A stretch of 64,000 bases of DNA from an uncultured Mucilaginibacter sp. (GTDB taxonomy: Bacteria; Bacteroidota; Bacteroidia; Sphingobacteriales; Sphingobacteriaceae): NCBI RefSeq assembly GCF_946479965.1, contig NZ_CAMLHX010000009.1, positions 1 to 64,000 on the forward strand. Reading direction: 5' to 3'. Position 1 is the stretch's first letter; every line of letters begins with the position of its first letter. A program made the position numbers and the translations under genes. The notes beneath the pieces are model-generated. The model was given only the letters and a program-made list of their open reading frames with translations. It ran no database searches and was not told the origin of the DNA. Positions 9,337-18,577 of this stretch are shown in pieces.

Positions 9337-9858
9337 ATGAATCCCATTGCTTACTTGTTTCAGGACCGCAAAGCCAACTCTAATAATTTTAAGGGTCAGT
9401 TGGTGTTGTTTTTATTCAGGCTGGCGTCGCTTATTAACCGGTCAATGATAGCTAAGGTGATATTTTACCCCTACCTGCTATGGTACCGCTATGTGGTTGA
9501 CTGGGTGTGGGGGATTGAGTTGCCGCGTAAACTAAAAGCGGGTAAAGGGTTGATAATTTATCATGGCCATGCTTTAGTTATTAACCAGGGTGTTGTTTTG
9601 GGCGATAACTGTGTGTTACGCAATTCCGTAACCATCGGGCATAAAAAACTGGCGGACGGCAGTTTAAGCTGTTGCCCACGTATAGGGGATAATGTTGATA
9701 TAGGTGCCAATGTGGTTATTGTGGGCGATATTACTATTGGTGATAATGTGATAGTGGGCGCGGGATCTGTAATTGTGAAAAATGTTCCTTCTGATTGTAC
9801 CGTTGTGGGCAATCCTGCGAGGATATTGGAGAAAAAAGAACCATTACGTTTTATTTAA
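9337..9858 (+). CDS. Left-handed beta-helix acetyltransferase (serine acetyltransferase/WcaB-like)
   Basis: 173 residues from the ATG at 9337. An N-terminal helical, hydrophobic region (about 15-70) precedes hexapeptide repeats: IIYHGHALVINQGVVLGDN, IGDNVDIGANVVIVGDI and IGDNVIVGAGSVIVKNV, ending in VVGNPARIL. The His in YHGH aligns with the catalytic His of serine acetyltransferases and WcaB. Given the surrounding glycosyltransferases, O-acetylation of a polysaccharide with acetyl-CoA as donor is more likely than cysteine biosynthesis, though the sequence alone does not decide. Transcribed with the methyltransferase gene 18 bp downstream. Confidence 0.85.
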   Translation: MNPIAYLFQDRKANSNNFKGQLVLFLFRLASLINRSMIAKVIFYPYLLWYRYVVDWVWGIELPRKLKAGKGLIIYHGHALVINQGVVLGDNCVLRNSVTIGHKKLADGSLSCCPRIGDNVDIGANVVIVGDITIGDNVIVGAGSVIVKNVPSDCTVVGNPARILEKKEPLRFI

Positions 9859-9876
9859 TAAGAGCTGATCTGATAA

Positions 9877-10629
9877 ATGGAGAATAATTTAACCGACCGT
9901 TCATTCTGGAAATCTTTCTGGGAATCAAGGATCGGCCTCATTTTTAATATAAAACCCGATTACGTTTTTGGCGATATACTGGCCAAAATTATCAAAGAGA
10001 AAAACGCTAAGACAGCTATAGAGCTGGGTGGCTTTCCGGGCTACTATGCCATCTACCTCAAAAAATACCAGCAGATGGAAACCACTTTGCTGGATTATTT
10101 TATCCATGAAGGACTGGTTAAGCAGCTACTCGAAACAAACGGGTTAAGTGAGCGTGATATAAATATTATAGAGGCCGACCTGTTCAACTATACGCCTGCA
10201 GAGCAATATGATTTGGTGCTTTCATTTGGGTTAATAGAACACTTCAGTGATACCAAAGGCATTATCAATACACACCTCGCTTTTTTAAAACCGGGCGGAA
10301 CGCTTTTTATTACACTACCCAACTTTACAGGCGTTAACGGCTGGGTACAGCGCAAGTTCGACCATGAAAATTACGACAAACATTTTATTGAAAGCATGAA
10401 CCCGCCTTTGCTTGCTGATTATTGCCGGCAATTAGGGCTAAAAAATGTAGAGGCTTATTACCATGGCGGTTTCTCTATCTGGTTGGAGAACAAAGCGCAT
10501 CAATCGGCTTTGGCAAAGGGATTTGTTAAGGGATTATGGTTTACGGGAAAAGTGATCAGTAAAATTATCCGTGTAGAAAGCAAATTGCTGTCGCCTTATA
10601 TTGTTGTTAAGGCTGAAGCCGGAGATTAA
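9877..10629 (+). CDS. Class I SAM-dependent methyltransferase
   Basis: 250 residues. Motif I is AIELGGFPGYYAIYL, the acidic residue ending strand 2 lies in TTLLDYF, motif post-II is IIEADLF, and motif III is LVLSFGLIEHF followed by FLKPGGTLFITLPNF. This is the Methyltransf_11/23 type found in polysaccharide clusters, where it may methylate a sugar or a glycan end. It shares an operon with the acetyltransferase gene. The C-terminal 70 residues (after GGFSIW) are not recognisable and could form a membrane-associated or acceptor-binding part. Substrate unknown. Confidence 0.82.
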   Translation: MENNLTDRSFWKSFWESRIGLIFNIKPDYVFGDILAKIIKEKNAKTAIELGGFPGYYAIYLKKYQQMETTLLDYFIHEGLVKQLLETNGLSERDINIIEADLFNYTPAEQYDLVLSFGLIEHFSDTKGIINTHLAFLKPGGTLFITLPNFTGVNGWVQRKFDHENYDKHFIESMNPPLLADYCRQLGLKNVEAYYHGGFSIWLENKAHQSALAKGFVKGLWFTGKVISKIIRVESKLLSPYIVVKAEAGD

Positions 10630-10645
10630 TCACAACAGAATATTC

Positions 10646-11563
10646 CTATTTTTTTGCCACATATTTAACCTGCCATTGTTTTACCAGGCGCAGGCCGCGC
10701 TGCAACAGTGTGCCCTTTCGGTTTTTAAGAAAGTGCCTAATGGCCAAATGCGCTTTCTGATCTTCCTTTACAGTGGCAGGGAATTGTTTAACAGGTTTAT
10801 CTGCAACACTAACCCCATACATATGCTCAATGTTAGAGTGTACTCCGGTACCGTCGTGTCCTATGTTGTGAATAAGCGAATGGCTTGGATGCAACGCCAA
10901 ACCGCCCTTTAAAAATATAGAAGCATACCAGCGTATGGCCCACGAGTTGTTTTTGCCGGCCTTAAATTCCATCATCTGCTTCCAGAAATTACCCGTGCCT
11001 TCAACAGAAAACCTGTAGCGCTTCCGGCTATCAAATTGTGCTATCAGCTTATCAACATCGGGTTCAAAATTGCTCCAGGCCCTGTCCCAGGTGGCCCAGC
11101 CCCAACTGGTAGCAATAGGATGAAAAAAGGTTTCAGGCAGCGTTTCGTCGCTTAAAGGAAACATATATGCCCCGATGTGCATCGCTTTTTCTTCTCCCTT
11201 GTAACGGGCAAGTGCCTCATTAAAATATTCCAGGGTGTAAGGCGACGAAAGCAGGTCGTCCTCAAAAACTATTACTTTACCAAACTCCTTTACCAATTGG
11301 GTAACACCCTCAATAATGGAATTAGCCAGGCCCATATTTTGGGGGCGGGTTATTAGTTTTACTGATTTGAACCCGGTGATCTGCGCAGCCAGATCGCGAA
11401 CCTCCTGAACCTTCTGTTCATCAGCAGAAGTTTTAGCGCCATCAGAGAAAACATATAGCCTTGATTCGTTTGCCAGCACATTTTTTTGCAAATAAGACAG
11501 TGTGCGGCGGGTATGATCGGGCCGGTTATAAACAAATAGCGCTATGGGTGCCAGGGATTGCAT
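10646..11563 (-). CDS. Glycosyltransferase, GNT-I-like GT-A family
   Basis: 305 residues. It starts APIALFVYNRPDHTRRTL, then LYVFSDGAK and VIVFEDDLLSSP, where EDD takes the place of the metal-binding DxD. TSWGWATWDRAW is a strongly conserved block in this bacterial group of sugar transferases related to eukaryotic N-acetylglucosaminyltransferase I. The enzyme is predicted cytoplasmic. It ends 17 bp from the convergent methyltransferase gene and lies 8 bp downstream of the flippase gene, so it is the last gene of the leftward 15.7-10.6 kb operon. Donor sugar unknown. Confidence 0.82.
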   Translation of the reverse strand: MQSLAPIALFVYNRPDHTRRTLSYLQKNVLANESRLYVFSDGAKTSADEQKVQEVRDLAAQITGFKSVKLITRPQNMGLANSIIEGVTQLVKEFGKVIVFEDDLLSSPYTLEYFNEALARYKGEEKAMHIGAYMFPLSDETLPETFFHPIATSWGWATWDRAWSNFEPDVDKLIAQFDSRKRYRFSVEGTGNFWKQMMEFKAGKNNSWAIRWYASIFLKGGLALHPSHSLIHNIGHDGTGVHSNIEHMYGVSVADKPVKQFPATVKEDQKAHLAIRHFLKNRKGTLLQRGLRLVKQWQVKYVAKK

Positions 11564-11571
11564 GTACTGAT

Positions 11572-13065
11572 CTACCTTTTTAACAAAGCTAAGGTCTTAT
11601 CTACTTTCTCGTTTATATCGGGCGATATTTTGAAAAAATAAGTAAGCAACCCGTAACAGGCGGCGGTAACACCACTGCGTACAATAATATCGCCATAAAG
11701 ATTGGGGATGCGCCACAAATAATAACCTGCCGCCAGGCTGACAAATGATATCAGCAACACCAAAATATGCTTGTAACCAAAGGGCTGCATTTTAAACCTG
11801 TACCTTATGTAAAACCAGGTTATAAAATTTAAGGCACCCATGGTGATAAGATAGGCCAATGCCGCACCCATGCCGCCATAAGAAGGAATAAGCAGAAAGT
11901 TTAAACCTATACAAATTGCACTTGCAACCGCTACCATCAAGGTAACCAGCCTGTATTTATGCGAGGTAGAGATAATGTATGTGTTTAACCCGCCGGTTAT
12001 ATCAACCATAAAACCCAATCCGATCACTATAAACAAACTAAAGTATTTAGGGTCTGTAAGGGCTTTATTATTAACAAGGGCGTACAGATTTTCGCGATTG
12101 ACGATAATACCAATAAAAAGTAAAGCGCCAATTGCCATTTGCACAATGGATGTTTTACTGTAAACATCGGCAATATTGGCCCTGTTGTCTGATTTCCATG
12201 AATCGGCCACTATGGCGTAAGTTGTGCGGCTAAGCGCCTGCGCCGGCACACTTATAATAATAGCGATATTAAAATACCAGCTGTAAATTCCCTGCTCGGC
12301 CTCGCCGGCCATTGAGGTGAGCATAAGTATATCAATCTTTTGTAAAGACACATAAACCGCGCTGGACAATAAAGTAAACAAGCCAAAACGCACCACTTCT
12401 CGTTGGTTTATAGCTTTAAAACGATAGTCGGTTACCTTGTAGCTAAACTTGCCGCTTGCTGCTATACTGATAAGCAGCAGTATTGATATTAGGCCGTTGG
12501 CCGCTATATACAGTAATATAAATTCCTTAAAATTTATCACCTTCAAAATTATCATCACCAACAAACCGGATGTAAGCAAACGCAGCACAACATTTTGCAG
12601 CACGTTTGAATAAATGGTTTGGTAGATGATGCGCCCGGTCATTTCGAGATAGTTGAACACAACTACAAACAAAGACAGCGGTATCAGCAAATAATAATAT
12701 TCTACAAACAGGGGCGATTCGTCAATATAAGCCGATACAATTAGTGGTCTGAATATTACATACAAACACGTAGCCATAAAAAAGCCCACTACAGATAATA
12801 TGGCCGACCAATGCATAAAGCCGTTATGCAGCTTATCATCAGTGCGGTAAAACGGAAAATATTTGGCCAGTATACTTGGTATGCCCATAGAAGCTACCAG
12901 AGAATACAGTACCGATACGCCAATGATAAGATTATAAAACCCGTACTCGCTGCTGGTTGTCGGGAAAACTGAAGGGAACAGCAAAACTGTATTAATATAT
13001 GCTATTACCATACCGCTGTATGATACAATAGTATTTTTATACGCCTGCGCTTTTACTATCCCCAT
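11572..13065 (-). CDS. Polysaccharide flippase, Wzx/MATE-like (PST family)
   Basis: 497 residues with 12 to 14 hydrophobic segments spread over the whole length and few charged loops. Features include ASMGIPSILAKYFPFYRTDDK near residue 60, typical of oligosaccharide flippases, and LMLTSMAGEAEQGIYSWYF in the middle. Such proteins move undecaprenyl-linked oligosaccharides across the inner membrane. It is the only transporter in the island, so export probably follows a Wzx-type route, yet neither a Wzy polymerase nor a chain-length regulator is encoded here. Closely spaced with the neighbours on both sides (6 and 10 bp). Confidence 0.85.
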   Translation of the reverse strand: MGIVKAQAYKNTIVSYSGMVIAYINTVLLFPSVFPTTSSEYGFYNLIIGVSVLYSLVASMGIPSILAKYFPFYRTDDKLHNGFMHWSAILSVVGFFMATCLYVIFRPLIVSAYIDESPLFVEYYYLLIPLSLFVVVFNYLEMTGRIIYQTIYSNVLQNVVLRLLTSGLLVMIILKVINFKEFILLYIAANGLISILLLISIAASGKFSYKVTDYRFKAINQREVVRFGLFTLLSSAVYVSLQKIDILMLTSMAGEAEQGIYSWYFNIAIIISVPAQALSRTTYAIVADSWKSDNRANIADVYSKTSIVQMAIGALLFIGIIVNRENLYALVNNKALTDPKYFSLFIVIGLGFMVDITGGLNTYIISTSHKYRLVTLMVAVASAICIGLNFLLIPSYGGMGAALAYLITMGALNFITWFYIRYRFKMQPFGYKHILVLLISFVSLAAGYYLWRIPNLYGDIIVRSGVTAACYGLLTYFFKISPDINEKVDKTLALLKR

Positions 13066-13075
13066 TTAGGTAATA

Positions 13076-13840
13076 CTAATATTTTATGCCTATACGGCCG
13101 GTATAGTCTATCCGGTTTAGCAATAACGGTAATTTGTGTTTGGCAATATATTCGTCAACCGCTTTGCGTGCACCCTCCCAGTGGCCATAATCGTCAATAA
13201 TGATAACGCCGCCGGGTACCAACAAAGGGTATAAGTGCTCCAGCTCATGTTTGGTACTTTCGTACCAGTCGGTATCAAGCCTTAACAGGGCAATTTTGCC
13301 GGGCAAGGTTTGTGGTATGGTGTCTTCAACCTTACCTTTTACGTAGTGCACTTTCTCTGTTGGATATTTAAGCGTGCCTACATTTTTTTGTACTTCCTCT
13401 AATGCAGAATAACACCAAACTGAGGTAGCGTCCTCTTTAACGCTATTATCCAATAAAATGTCGGCGGCAGTACCACTTAGTTCCTTATCATGCTCAGTAG
13501 GCTCAGACATACCTTCAAACGTATCATATAAATAAACCGTACGACTGGTGTCCCCTGCCTTCATCAGGGTATCAATAGCTGCCATTGTGCTGCCGCCGCG
13601 CCACACGCCGCACTCTACAAAATCGCCCTCAATGTTGTTTTTAACCAAATAATTAACAGCATTGCATAACGATGCAATACGCTCAGGGGTGGTCATGGTA
13701 TAGGTCTTTACCTTTTGGTAGGTAGCTACCGTCTCGGTATCAAAATCGGCGGGCAGACCGTTTTTTATCAACCTTTCATCAGGCTTTACCAGGTCATACC
13801 CGAATTTTTTTATTGTATTGCGTACTAGTTGTCTTAACAT
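13076..13840 (-). CDS. TylF/MycF-family O-methyltransferase
   Basis: 254 residues. It contains DFVECGVWRGGSTMAAID (SAM-binding motif I), YDTFEGMSEP, LLRLDTDWYESTKHEL and IIIDDYGHWEGARKAVDEY. These match the macrocin O-methyltransferase (TylF) family, metal-dependent enzymes whose catalytic aspartates are the D of DTDWY and the DD of IIDDYG. In bacterial surface polysaccharide loci such enzymes are believed to O-methylate sugars. It sits within the leftward operon, 1 bp from the upstream GT4 gene. The methylated sugar is unknown. Confidence 0.87.
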   Translation of the reverse strand: MLRQLVRNTIKKFGYDLVKPDERLIKNGLPADFDTETVATYQKVKTYTMTTPERIASLCNAVNYLVKNNIEGDFVECGVWRGGSTMAAIDTLMKAGDTSRTVYLYDTFEGMSEPTEHDKELSGTAADILLDNSVKEDATSVWCYSALEEVQKNVGTLKYPTEKVHYVKGKVEDTIPQTLPGKIALLRLDTDWYESTKHELEHLYPLLVPGGVIIIDDYGHWEGARKAVDEYIAKHKLPLLLNRIDYTGRIGIKY

Positions 13841-13841
13841 C

Positions 13842-14969
13842 TTACTTTTTATCTTTTATAGCCTGCTTAAGCAGCGCCGCTAATGTATTTATCCTGAAGT
13901 TTATATCATAATTTTTGCGGATGTGTTCCGCTTCCCTTGCACCCAGGTCGGCCGCAAGTTTAACGTCGTTAGCAACTTTAATCATATAATTGGCCATGCC
14001 TTTTACATCGTGCTCCGGTACAAGGTATCCGGTTTCTCCATTTATAACGGCCTCTTTAATGCCGGCATGTTGAGTGCTTACAATAGCAAGACCTGACGCC
14101 CCCGCTTCTAATATTGTATTGGGTGTTCCTTCTTTATCACCATCAGCCGCGGTAACAGAATGCTGAACAAAGCACCGCATTCGCTGCATTAACGTTTGTA
14201 TTTCAGTTTTTGAAAGTACACCCGTAAATGTTATTTTATCTGATAATTTTAGTTGCTCTGCCAGTTCTTTTGCCTGAAAAAGCAAAGGGCCATCACCTAC
14301 CATCCACAAACGGGCATCGGGCACATTTTTTGAAAGTATAAAAAAAGCTTCAATTACAGATAGCGGCGATTTCTTTTCTACAAAACGACCCACTGATAAA
14401 AAATCAGCTTTAGACTTACTTATATCGGCTACGGTAAAAAGCGAGGTATCTACTCCATAAGGATTCAATACCACTTTAGCTGGCGGGGCACCTAAATCCT
14501 TTAAACTTTGGACCATTTCCTGCGATACCGCAACAACGCAACTTGCGTACTCAAACATCTTTTTGTACAAACTCCGATATTTTTCGACAGTACCCTTGTG
14601 ATGTGCATCTGCGCCGTGAAAATGAACAACCAAAGGTACATTTGCCAATTGGCAGGCCCTGGCTACCATAGCTCCAACCATGCCATACTCGGCAAGCACT
14701 ACGTCTATCTTCTCTCGTTTTAAATAGGACCTTAATGCATTTGTTCTAACACCAATGCTTGTTTTATTTAAAAGGCGTTTTTGTATCAAATAGCTAACCA
14801 GTCCAAATATTGACTTGACTAAAAATCTATCCTCATGATCATAAAGCGGAAAGGCTCCGCCATAAAGAACCTTCTTATTTCCCGGCAGGCGGTCTATGTG
14901 CGCTTGTATAAAGGTTTCAGAAAAGGTCTCCTTATTTGGTTTTATGATGCATAGGTTAAACGCTTCCAT
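13842..14969 (-). CDS. Family 4 glycosyltransferase (WcaL-like)
   Basis: 375 residues. The N-terminus NLCIIKPNKETFSETFIQAH resembles colanic acid transferase WcaL and AmsK, where SETF precedes the acceptor helix. VHFHGADAH carries the usual GT4 histidine. The donor-binding part shows SVGRFVEKKSPLSVIEAF, then GDKEGTPNTILEAGASGLA with the E-x7-E-like pair and IVSTQHAGIKEAV. It should be a retaining transferase acting at the cytoplasmic face. Spacing to its neighbours is 1 bp on each side, so translation is probably coupled along the operon. Donor sugar unknown. Confidence 0.87.
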   Translation of the reverse strand: MEAFNLCIIKPNKETFSETFIQAHIDRLPGNKKVLYGGAFPLYDHEDRFLVKSIFGLVSYLIQKRLLNKTSIGVRTNALRSYLKREKIDVVLAEYGMVGAMVARACQLANVPLVVHFHGADAHHKGTVEKYRSLYKKMFEYASCVVAVSQEMVQSLKDLGAPPAKVVLNPYGVDTSLFTVADISKSKADFLSVGRFVEKKSPLSVIEAFFILSKNVPDARLWMVGDGPLLFQAKELAEQLKLSDKITFTGVLSKTEIQTLMQRMRCFVQHSVTAADGDKEGTPNTILEAGASGLAIVSTQHAGIKEAVINGETGYLVPEHDVKGMANYMIKVANDVKLAADLGAREAEHIRKNYDINFRINTLAALLKQAIKDKK

Positions 14970-14970
14970 T

Positions 14971-15657
14971 TTAAATGGATGGTTTTTGTGCTATAACTAC
15001 GTATAAAGAAGCATCCCTATCGCGCTGTGGTTGCGAGTTCATTTTATTGAACAACCGTATCTTTAATTGCATAACAAACGCAAAAGGCGGTACCAGAAAT
15101 TTAGGCAGTTTATTGATGATCGCATCTTGCAGCAATTGCAGGCCGCTTGCCGCAAGCCCCATTATGCCATGGAAAGAAGCAACAATATAACCTTCGTCTT
15201 CCACCGTTTTGCGCAGGCCGGCGCTTGTCCACCGCCAATAATCATTTGGGGTTGGGTGATAATACCAATAACCATGCGTGGTTAAAATAATGGAGCCACC
15301 CGGTTTTAATATCCGCAGCGCTTCTTTTAAATAACCCGACGGAGAATCAACATGCTCTAACACCTGGTTAGATAACACTATATCAGCATAATTATCAGGA
15401 AGTGTTGTTTTACTATCAAAATCAATATGATGCTCCGCCTTAGGGTTCATCTCCAGATCAACGCCCAAATATTTTCCTACGTGCGGTTCAATCACCGAGC
15501 GGTAAGGCATGTCGCCGCAGCCAAAATCAACCAGTAACAGGTCTTTTTTATCTGCCGTTAATTGGTGTATCGTTTTTAACGTAGCATCTCTTAAATGAGT
15601 AAGGTGTACGTAGCGAGGGTGAAATAAAGATGGATACAGGCGGTCATTACCTTTCAT
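14971..15657 (-). CDS. Class I SAM-dependent methyltransferase (Methyltransf_11 type)
   Basis: 228 residues. SAM-binding motif I is LLVDFGCGDMPYRSVI; YLGVDLEMNP holds the acidic residue of strand 2; IVLSNQVLEHVDSPSGYL and ILKPGGSIILTTHG form motifs II and III. GYWYYHPTPNDYWRWTSAGL is a conserved block in a Bacteroidota subgroup found in glycan loci. It is the first gene of the leftward polysaccharide operon (15657 down to 10646), with a 67-bp gap to the upstream lipoprotein gene. The substrate, probably a sugar or lipid-linked glycan, is not known. Confidence 0.84.
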   Translation of the reverse strand: MKGNDRLYPSLFHPRYVHLTHLRDATLKTIHQLTADKKDLLLVDFGCGDMPYRSVIEPHVGKYLGVDLEMNPKAEHHIDFDSKTTLPDNYADIVLSNQVLEHVDSPSGYLKEALRILKPGGSIILTTHGYWYYHPTPNDYWRWTSAGLRKTVEDEGYIVASFHGIMGLAASGLQLLQDAIINKLPKFLVPPFAFVMQLKIRLFNKMNSQPQRDRDASLYVVIAQKPSI

Positions 15658-15724
15658 CCGGCTAAGATAATTGTTTTATCAGGCTTATTAAAACCTAATC
15701 GCAGCAGGCGGCTACAGATTGCCC

Positions 15725-16483
15725 TTAATGCTTTTTATAAACCAGCAAATAATTAGTTTTTGCCACGGTATCTTTATACCACAGTTTAAGCGAATCGGCA
15801 GTTAGTTTTTCTACTATGTATGATTTTTCCCACCGCTTACCTTTATCCAAAATCAAATTGCAATCGGGCTGCGCTATGCCCCAGGTGCCTTTAAAAGGGA
15901 ACCCATTGCTTACCAGTTCATATCCCGCGTCAGTATTAAACCTTATATAACCTGTTGGATAGTTTATTTGCCTGTTGCTTACGCCTGTAGCGTCGTAATC
16001 AACAGTACGCGTCTCTACATTGTCCCACCTGGCCTCCAGATTGTTCATGTCGGGGCAATTGAATGTTGAAAAATGGAGTGTTGTTGTTATGGCACCAACC
16101 CGCTCAGCAATAATAAGCGAATCGGGCGTTAATTTTTTTACCTGGTAGGTATGTTGTGTCCCTTTTAGCGGCTTAAGTACAAAGTTGCAATTTTCATCAA
16201 CAGACCATTTGCCTTCGGCAGGTTCCGTATCGCCAAAAAGTTTGTAAGTCGAATTAAAATTGATATTGAAATAACCGTAAGCGGGAATGATAACTGTCTT
16301 TTTTGCCGCGCCTGTTTCGCTGTTGTCAATGCGGGTATAAATTGCTGCCCACTTTTTTTGATAATACAAGGTAGAGTTACGCAGACAAATATCTGCGTCA
16401 GGTATAGCTTTAATTTCTTTTTTGCACGCGCTAAAACAAACGCACATCAGGAGTAAAAGAAAAAAAGGGAATTTTCTTTGCAT
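15725..16483 (-). CDS. Lipoprotein with two tandem lipocalin-like repeats
   Basis: 252 residues. The signal peptide ends in a lipobox (CFSAC, Cys about residue 20) followed by KKE, so it should be lipid-anchored. The mature part has two similar units: the first includes GKWSVDENCNFVLKPLKG and YQVKKLTPDSLIIAE, the second GTWGIAQPDCNLILDKGK and YIVEKLTADSLKLWY. Each unit looks like a short beta-barrel half of the lipocalin-like type common in Bacteroidetes lipoproteins. No function is known. It is transcribed toward the polysaccharide operon and may be its first gene, but no promoter evidence decides this. Confidence 0.7.
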   Translation of the reverse strand: MQRKFPFFLLLLMCVCFSACKKEIKAIPDADICLRNSTLYYQKKWAAIYTRIDNSETGAAKKTVIIPAYGYFNINFNSTYKLFGDTEPAEGKWSVDENCNFVLKPLKGTQHTYQVKKLTPDSLIIAERVGAITTTLHFSTFNCPDMNNLEARWDNVETRTVDYDATGVSNRQINYPTGYIRFNTDAGYELVSNGFPFKGTWGIAQPDCNLILDKGKRWEKSYIVEKLTADSLKLWYKDTVAKTNYLLVYKKH

Positions 16484-16586
16484 TAGGGGTATTAATCAAT
16501 ACCGCTAATATACAGCGTTTTAATATTATAAAAACAAAAAAAACTCCTTTTGGGAGCTTCTTTTTATCATTTTATTAAAAAAAACG

Positions 16587-18395
16587 TTATGACTGGAATT
16601 TCTTAGCGTTAATTCTGCGTTCATTCTCGTTAAGGAAGATCTTACGCATACGGATGCTTTGAGGTGTTACCTCGATATATTCATCAGCCTGTATGTATTC
16701 CATAGACTCTTCTAACGAAAACTTAATAGCAGGCGCTATACGTACGTTAGTATCGCTACCTGATGCACGCATGTTGGTTAACTGCTTGCCTTTAGTTAAG
16801 TTAATAACCAAGTCGTTATCGCGTATGTGCTCGCCTAATACCTGTCCTTCGTATATATCAACTCCCGGATCAACGTGGAAACGACCACGGTCCTGTAATT
16901 TATCAATAGCGAAAGCAGTGGTTTTACCGGTATCCATTGATACCAATACACCGTTTGAACGGCCGGGTATTACACCTTTCCAAGGCTCGTAAGCTTTAAA
17001 GCGGTGGGCCATAATAGCCTCGCCACCTGTAGCAGTTAATACGTTGTTACGTAAGCCGATGATACCACGTGCAGGGATCTCAAACTCTAAGTGTTGTAAG
17101 TCGCCTTTAGGCTCCATTACTAACAGGTCGCCTTTGCGTTGGGTTACCAACTCAATAACTTTACCGGCAACATCGCCCGGTACGTCAACAGTTAATACTT
17201 CGACAGGCTCACATTTAACACCATTTATCTCTTTAACAATTACCTGTGGCTGGCCCACTTGTAATTCGTATCCTTCGCGACGCATGGTCTCAATCAATAC
17301 TGACAAGTGAAGAATACCACGGCCGTATACTAAGTAGGAATCGGGCGATTCAGTTTCAACAACTTTAAGCGCCAGGTTTTTTTCCATCTCTTTGTACAAC
17401 CTGTCGCGTAAGTGACGTGATGTTACAAATTTACCCTCTTTACCAAAGAAAGGTGAAGTGTTAATGGTGAACAACATGTTCATGGTAGGCTCGTCAATAT
17501 GGATAACTTCCAATTGCTCCGGTTTATCAAAATCGGCAATGGTATCGCCAATATCAAAACCTTCAATACCTACAACGGCACAAATATCGCCCGCGCTAAC
17601 TTCGGTAGCTTTAACCTTACCTAAGCCTTCAAAAGTATATAGTTCTTTTATTCTTGTTTTTTGGATAGTGCCATCGCGTTTTACCAACGATACAGGCATG
17701 TTCTCTTTGATAACGCCACGAGCAACACGACCGATAGCAATACGACCCACGAATGAAGAATAATCTAACGACGTGATCTGCATTTGCAAAGTACCTTCGC
17801 TAATTGGCGGAGGTTGAATATTTGCTATAATAGCATCCATCAACGGGAAAATATCTTCGGTTGGTTTTTTGTAATCTGTGCTCATCCAACCTTGTTTTGA
17901 TGAACCGTAAATTACCGGGAAATCCAACTGATCTTCGGTAGCATCAAGATTGAAGAACAACTCAAAAATTTGCTCATAAACCTCTTCGGGGCGGCAATTT
18001 TCTTTATCAACCTTGTTTACAACCACAATTGGTTTTAAGCCTAAAGCCAAAGCCTTTTGCGTTACAAAGCGGGTTTGAGGCATAGCTCCCTCAAAAGCAT
18101 CACAAAGTAATAATACACCATCAGCCATTTTCAACACACGCTCAACCTCACCGCCAAAGTCGGCGTGACCAGGAGTATCAATAATGTTAATTTTAGTACC
18201 CTTGTATACTACAGATACGTTTTTTGAAACAATGGTGATACCGCGCTCGCGCTCCAGGTCATTATTATCCAGTATCAATTCACCAGTTTCCTGACCTTCT
18301 CTGAAGATCGCGCAACTGTGTAAAATTTTATCAACCAGCGTAGTCTTGCCGTGGTCAACGTGTGCGATGATCGCAATATTTCTTATATTTTGCAT
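16587..18395 (-). CDS. typA: Translational GTPase TypA/BipA
   Basis: 602 residues, the usual length. The G domain shows AHVDHGKTTLVDK (G1), RERGITI (G2), DTPGHADFGGE (G3), NKVDKE (G4) and GSSKQG (G5). Domains II, III and V and the BipA-specific C-terminal domain follow, with the conserved ELVTQRKGDL and ARGIIGLRN segments. TypA binds the ribosome in an EF-G-like manner and acts in 50S assembly and stress adaptation. A -7 box lies at 18418-18425 on the same strand, giving a leader of about 20 nt. It is monocistronic. Confidence 0.97.
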   Translation of the reverse strand: MQNIRNIAIIAHVDHGKTTLVDKILHSCAIFREGQETGELILDNNDLERERGITIVSKNVSVVYKGTKINIIDTPGHADFGGEVERVLKMADGVLLLCDAFEGAMPQTRFVTQKALALGLKPIVVVNKVDKENCRPEEVYEQIFELFFNLDATEDQLDFPVIYGSSKQGWMSTDYKKPTEDIFPLMDAIIANIQPPPISEGTLQMQITSLDYSSFVGRIAIGRVARGVIKENMPVSLVKRDGTIQKTRIKELYTFEGLGKVKATEVSAGDICAVVGIEGFDIGDTIADFDKPEQLEVIHIDEPTMNMLFTINTSPFFGKEGKFVTSRHLRDRLYKEMEKNLALKVVETESPDSYLVYGRGILHLSVLIETMRREGYELQVGQPQVIVKEINGVKCEPVEVLTVDVPGDVAGKVIELVTQRKGDLLVMEPKGDLQHLEFEIPARGIIGLRNNVLTATGGEAIMAHRFKAYEPWKGVIPGRSNGVLVSMDTGKTTAFAIDKLQDRGRFHVDPGVDIYEGQVLGEHIRDNDLVINLTKGKQLTNMRASGSDTNVRIAPAIKFSLEESMEYIQADEYIEVTPQSIRMRKIFLNENERRINAKKFQS

Positions 18396-18417
18396 GAAAT
18401 GCCTTTAAAATTTGGCG

Positions 18418-18425
18418 CAAAGGTA
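18418..18425 (-). promoter_or_regulatory. Putative -7 box TACCTTTG for typA
   Basis: Read on the minus strand this is TACCTTTG, a full match to TAnnTTTG, 22 nt upstream of the typA ATG. The position suits a short untranslated leader. Confidence 0.6.
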
Positions 18426-18564
18426 ACGTTAATATACGGCATTAAAAAGCTTTTGATGCTTTTACATAGTTACTTAACCTCAGCGCAAAGTAAAATTAAC
18501 TCCGCTTACAACATATCGCCGCTTCGTTCGTATATAAATCAGTACGTATATATTTTTATTATAG

Positions 18565-18572
18565 TATTTTTG
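18565..18572 (+). promoter_or_regulatory. Putative -7 box TATTTTTG for the Cys-rich peptide gene
   Basis: A full match to TAnnTTTG ending 5 nt before the ATG at 18578. Transcription starting a few bases downstream would give a leaderless mRNA. Confidence 0.55.
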
Positions 18573-18577
18573 CAGCG

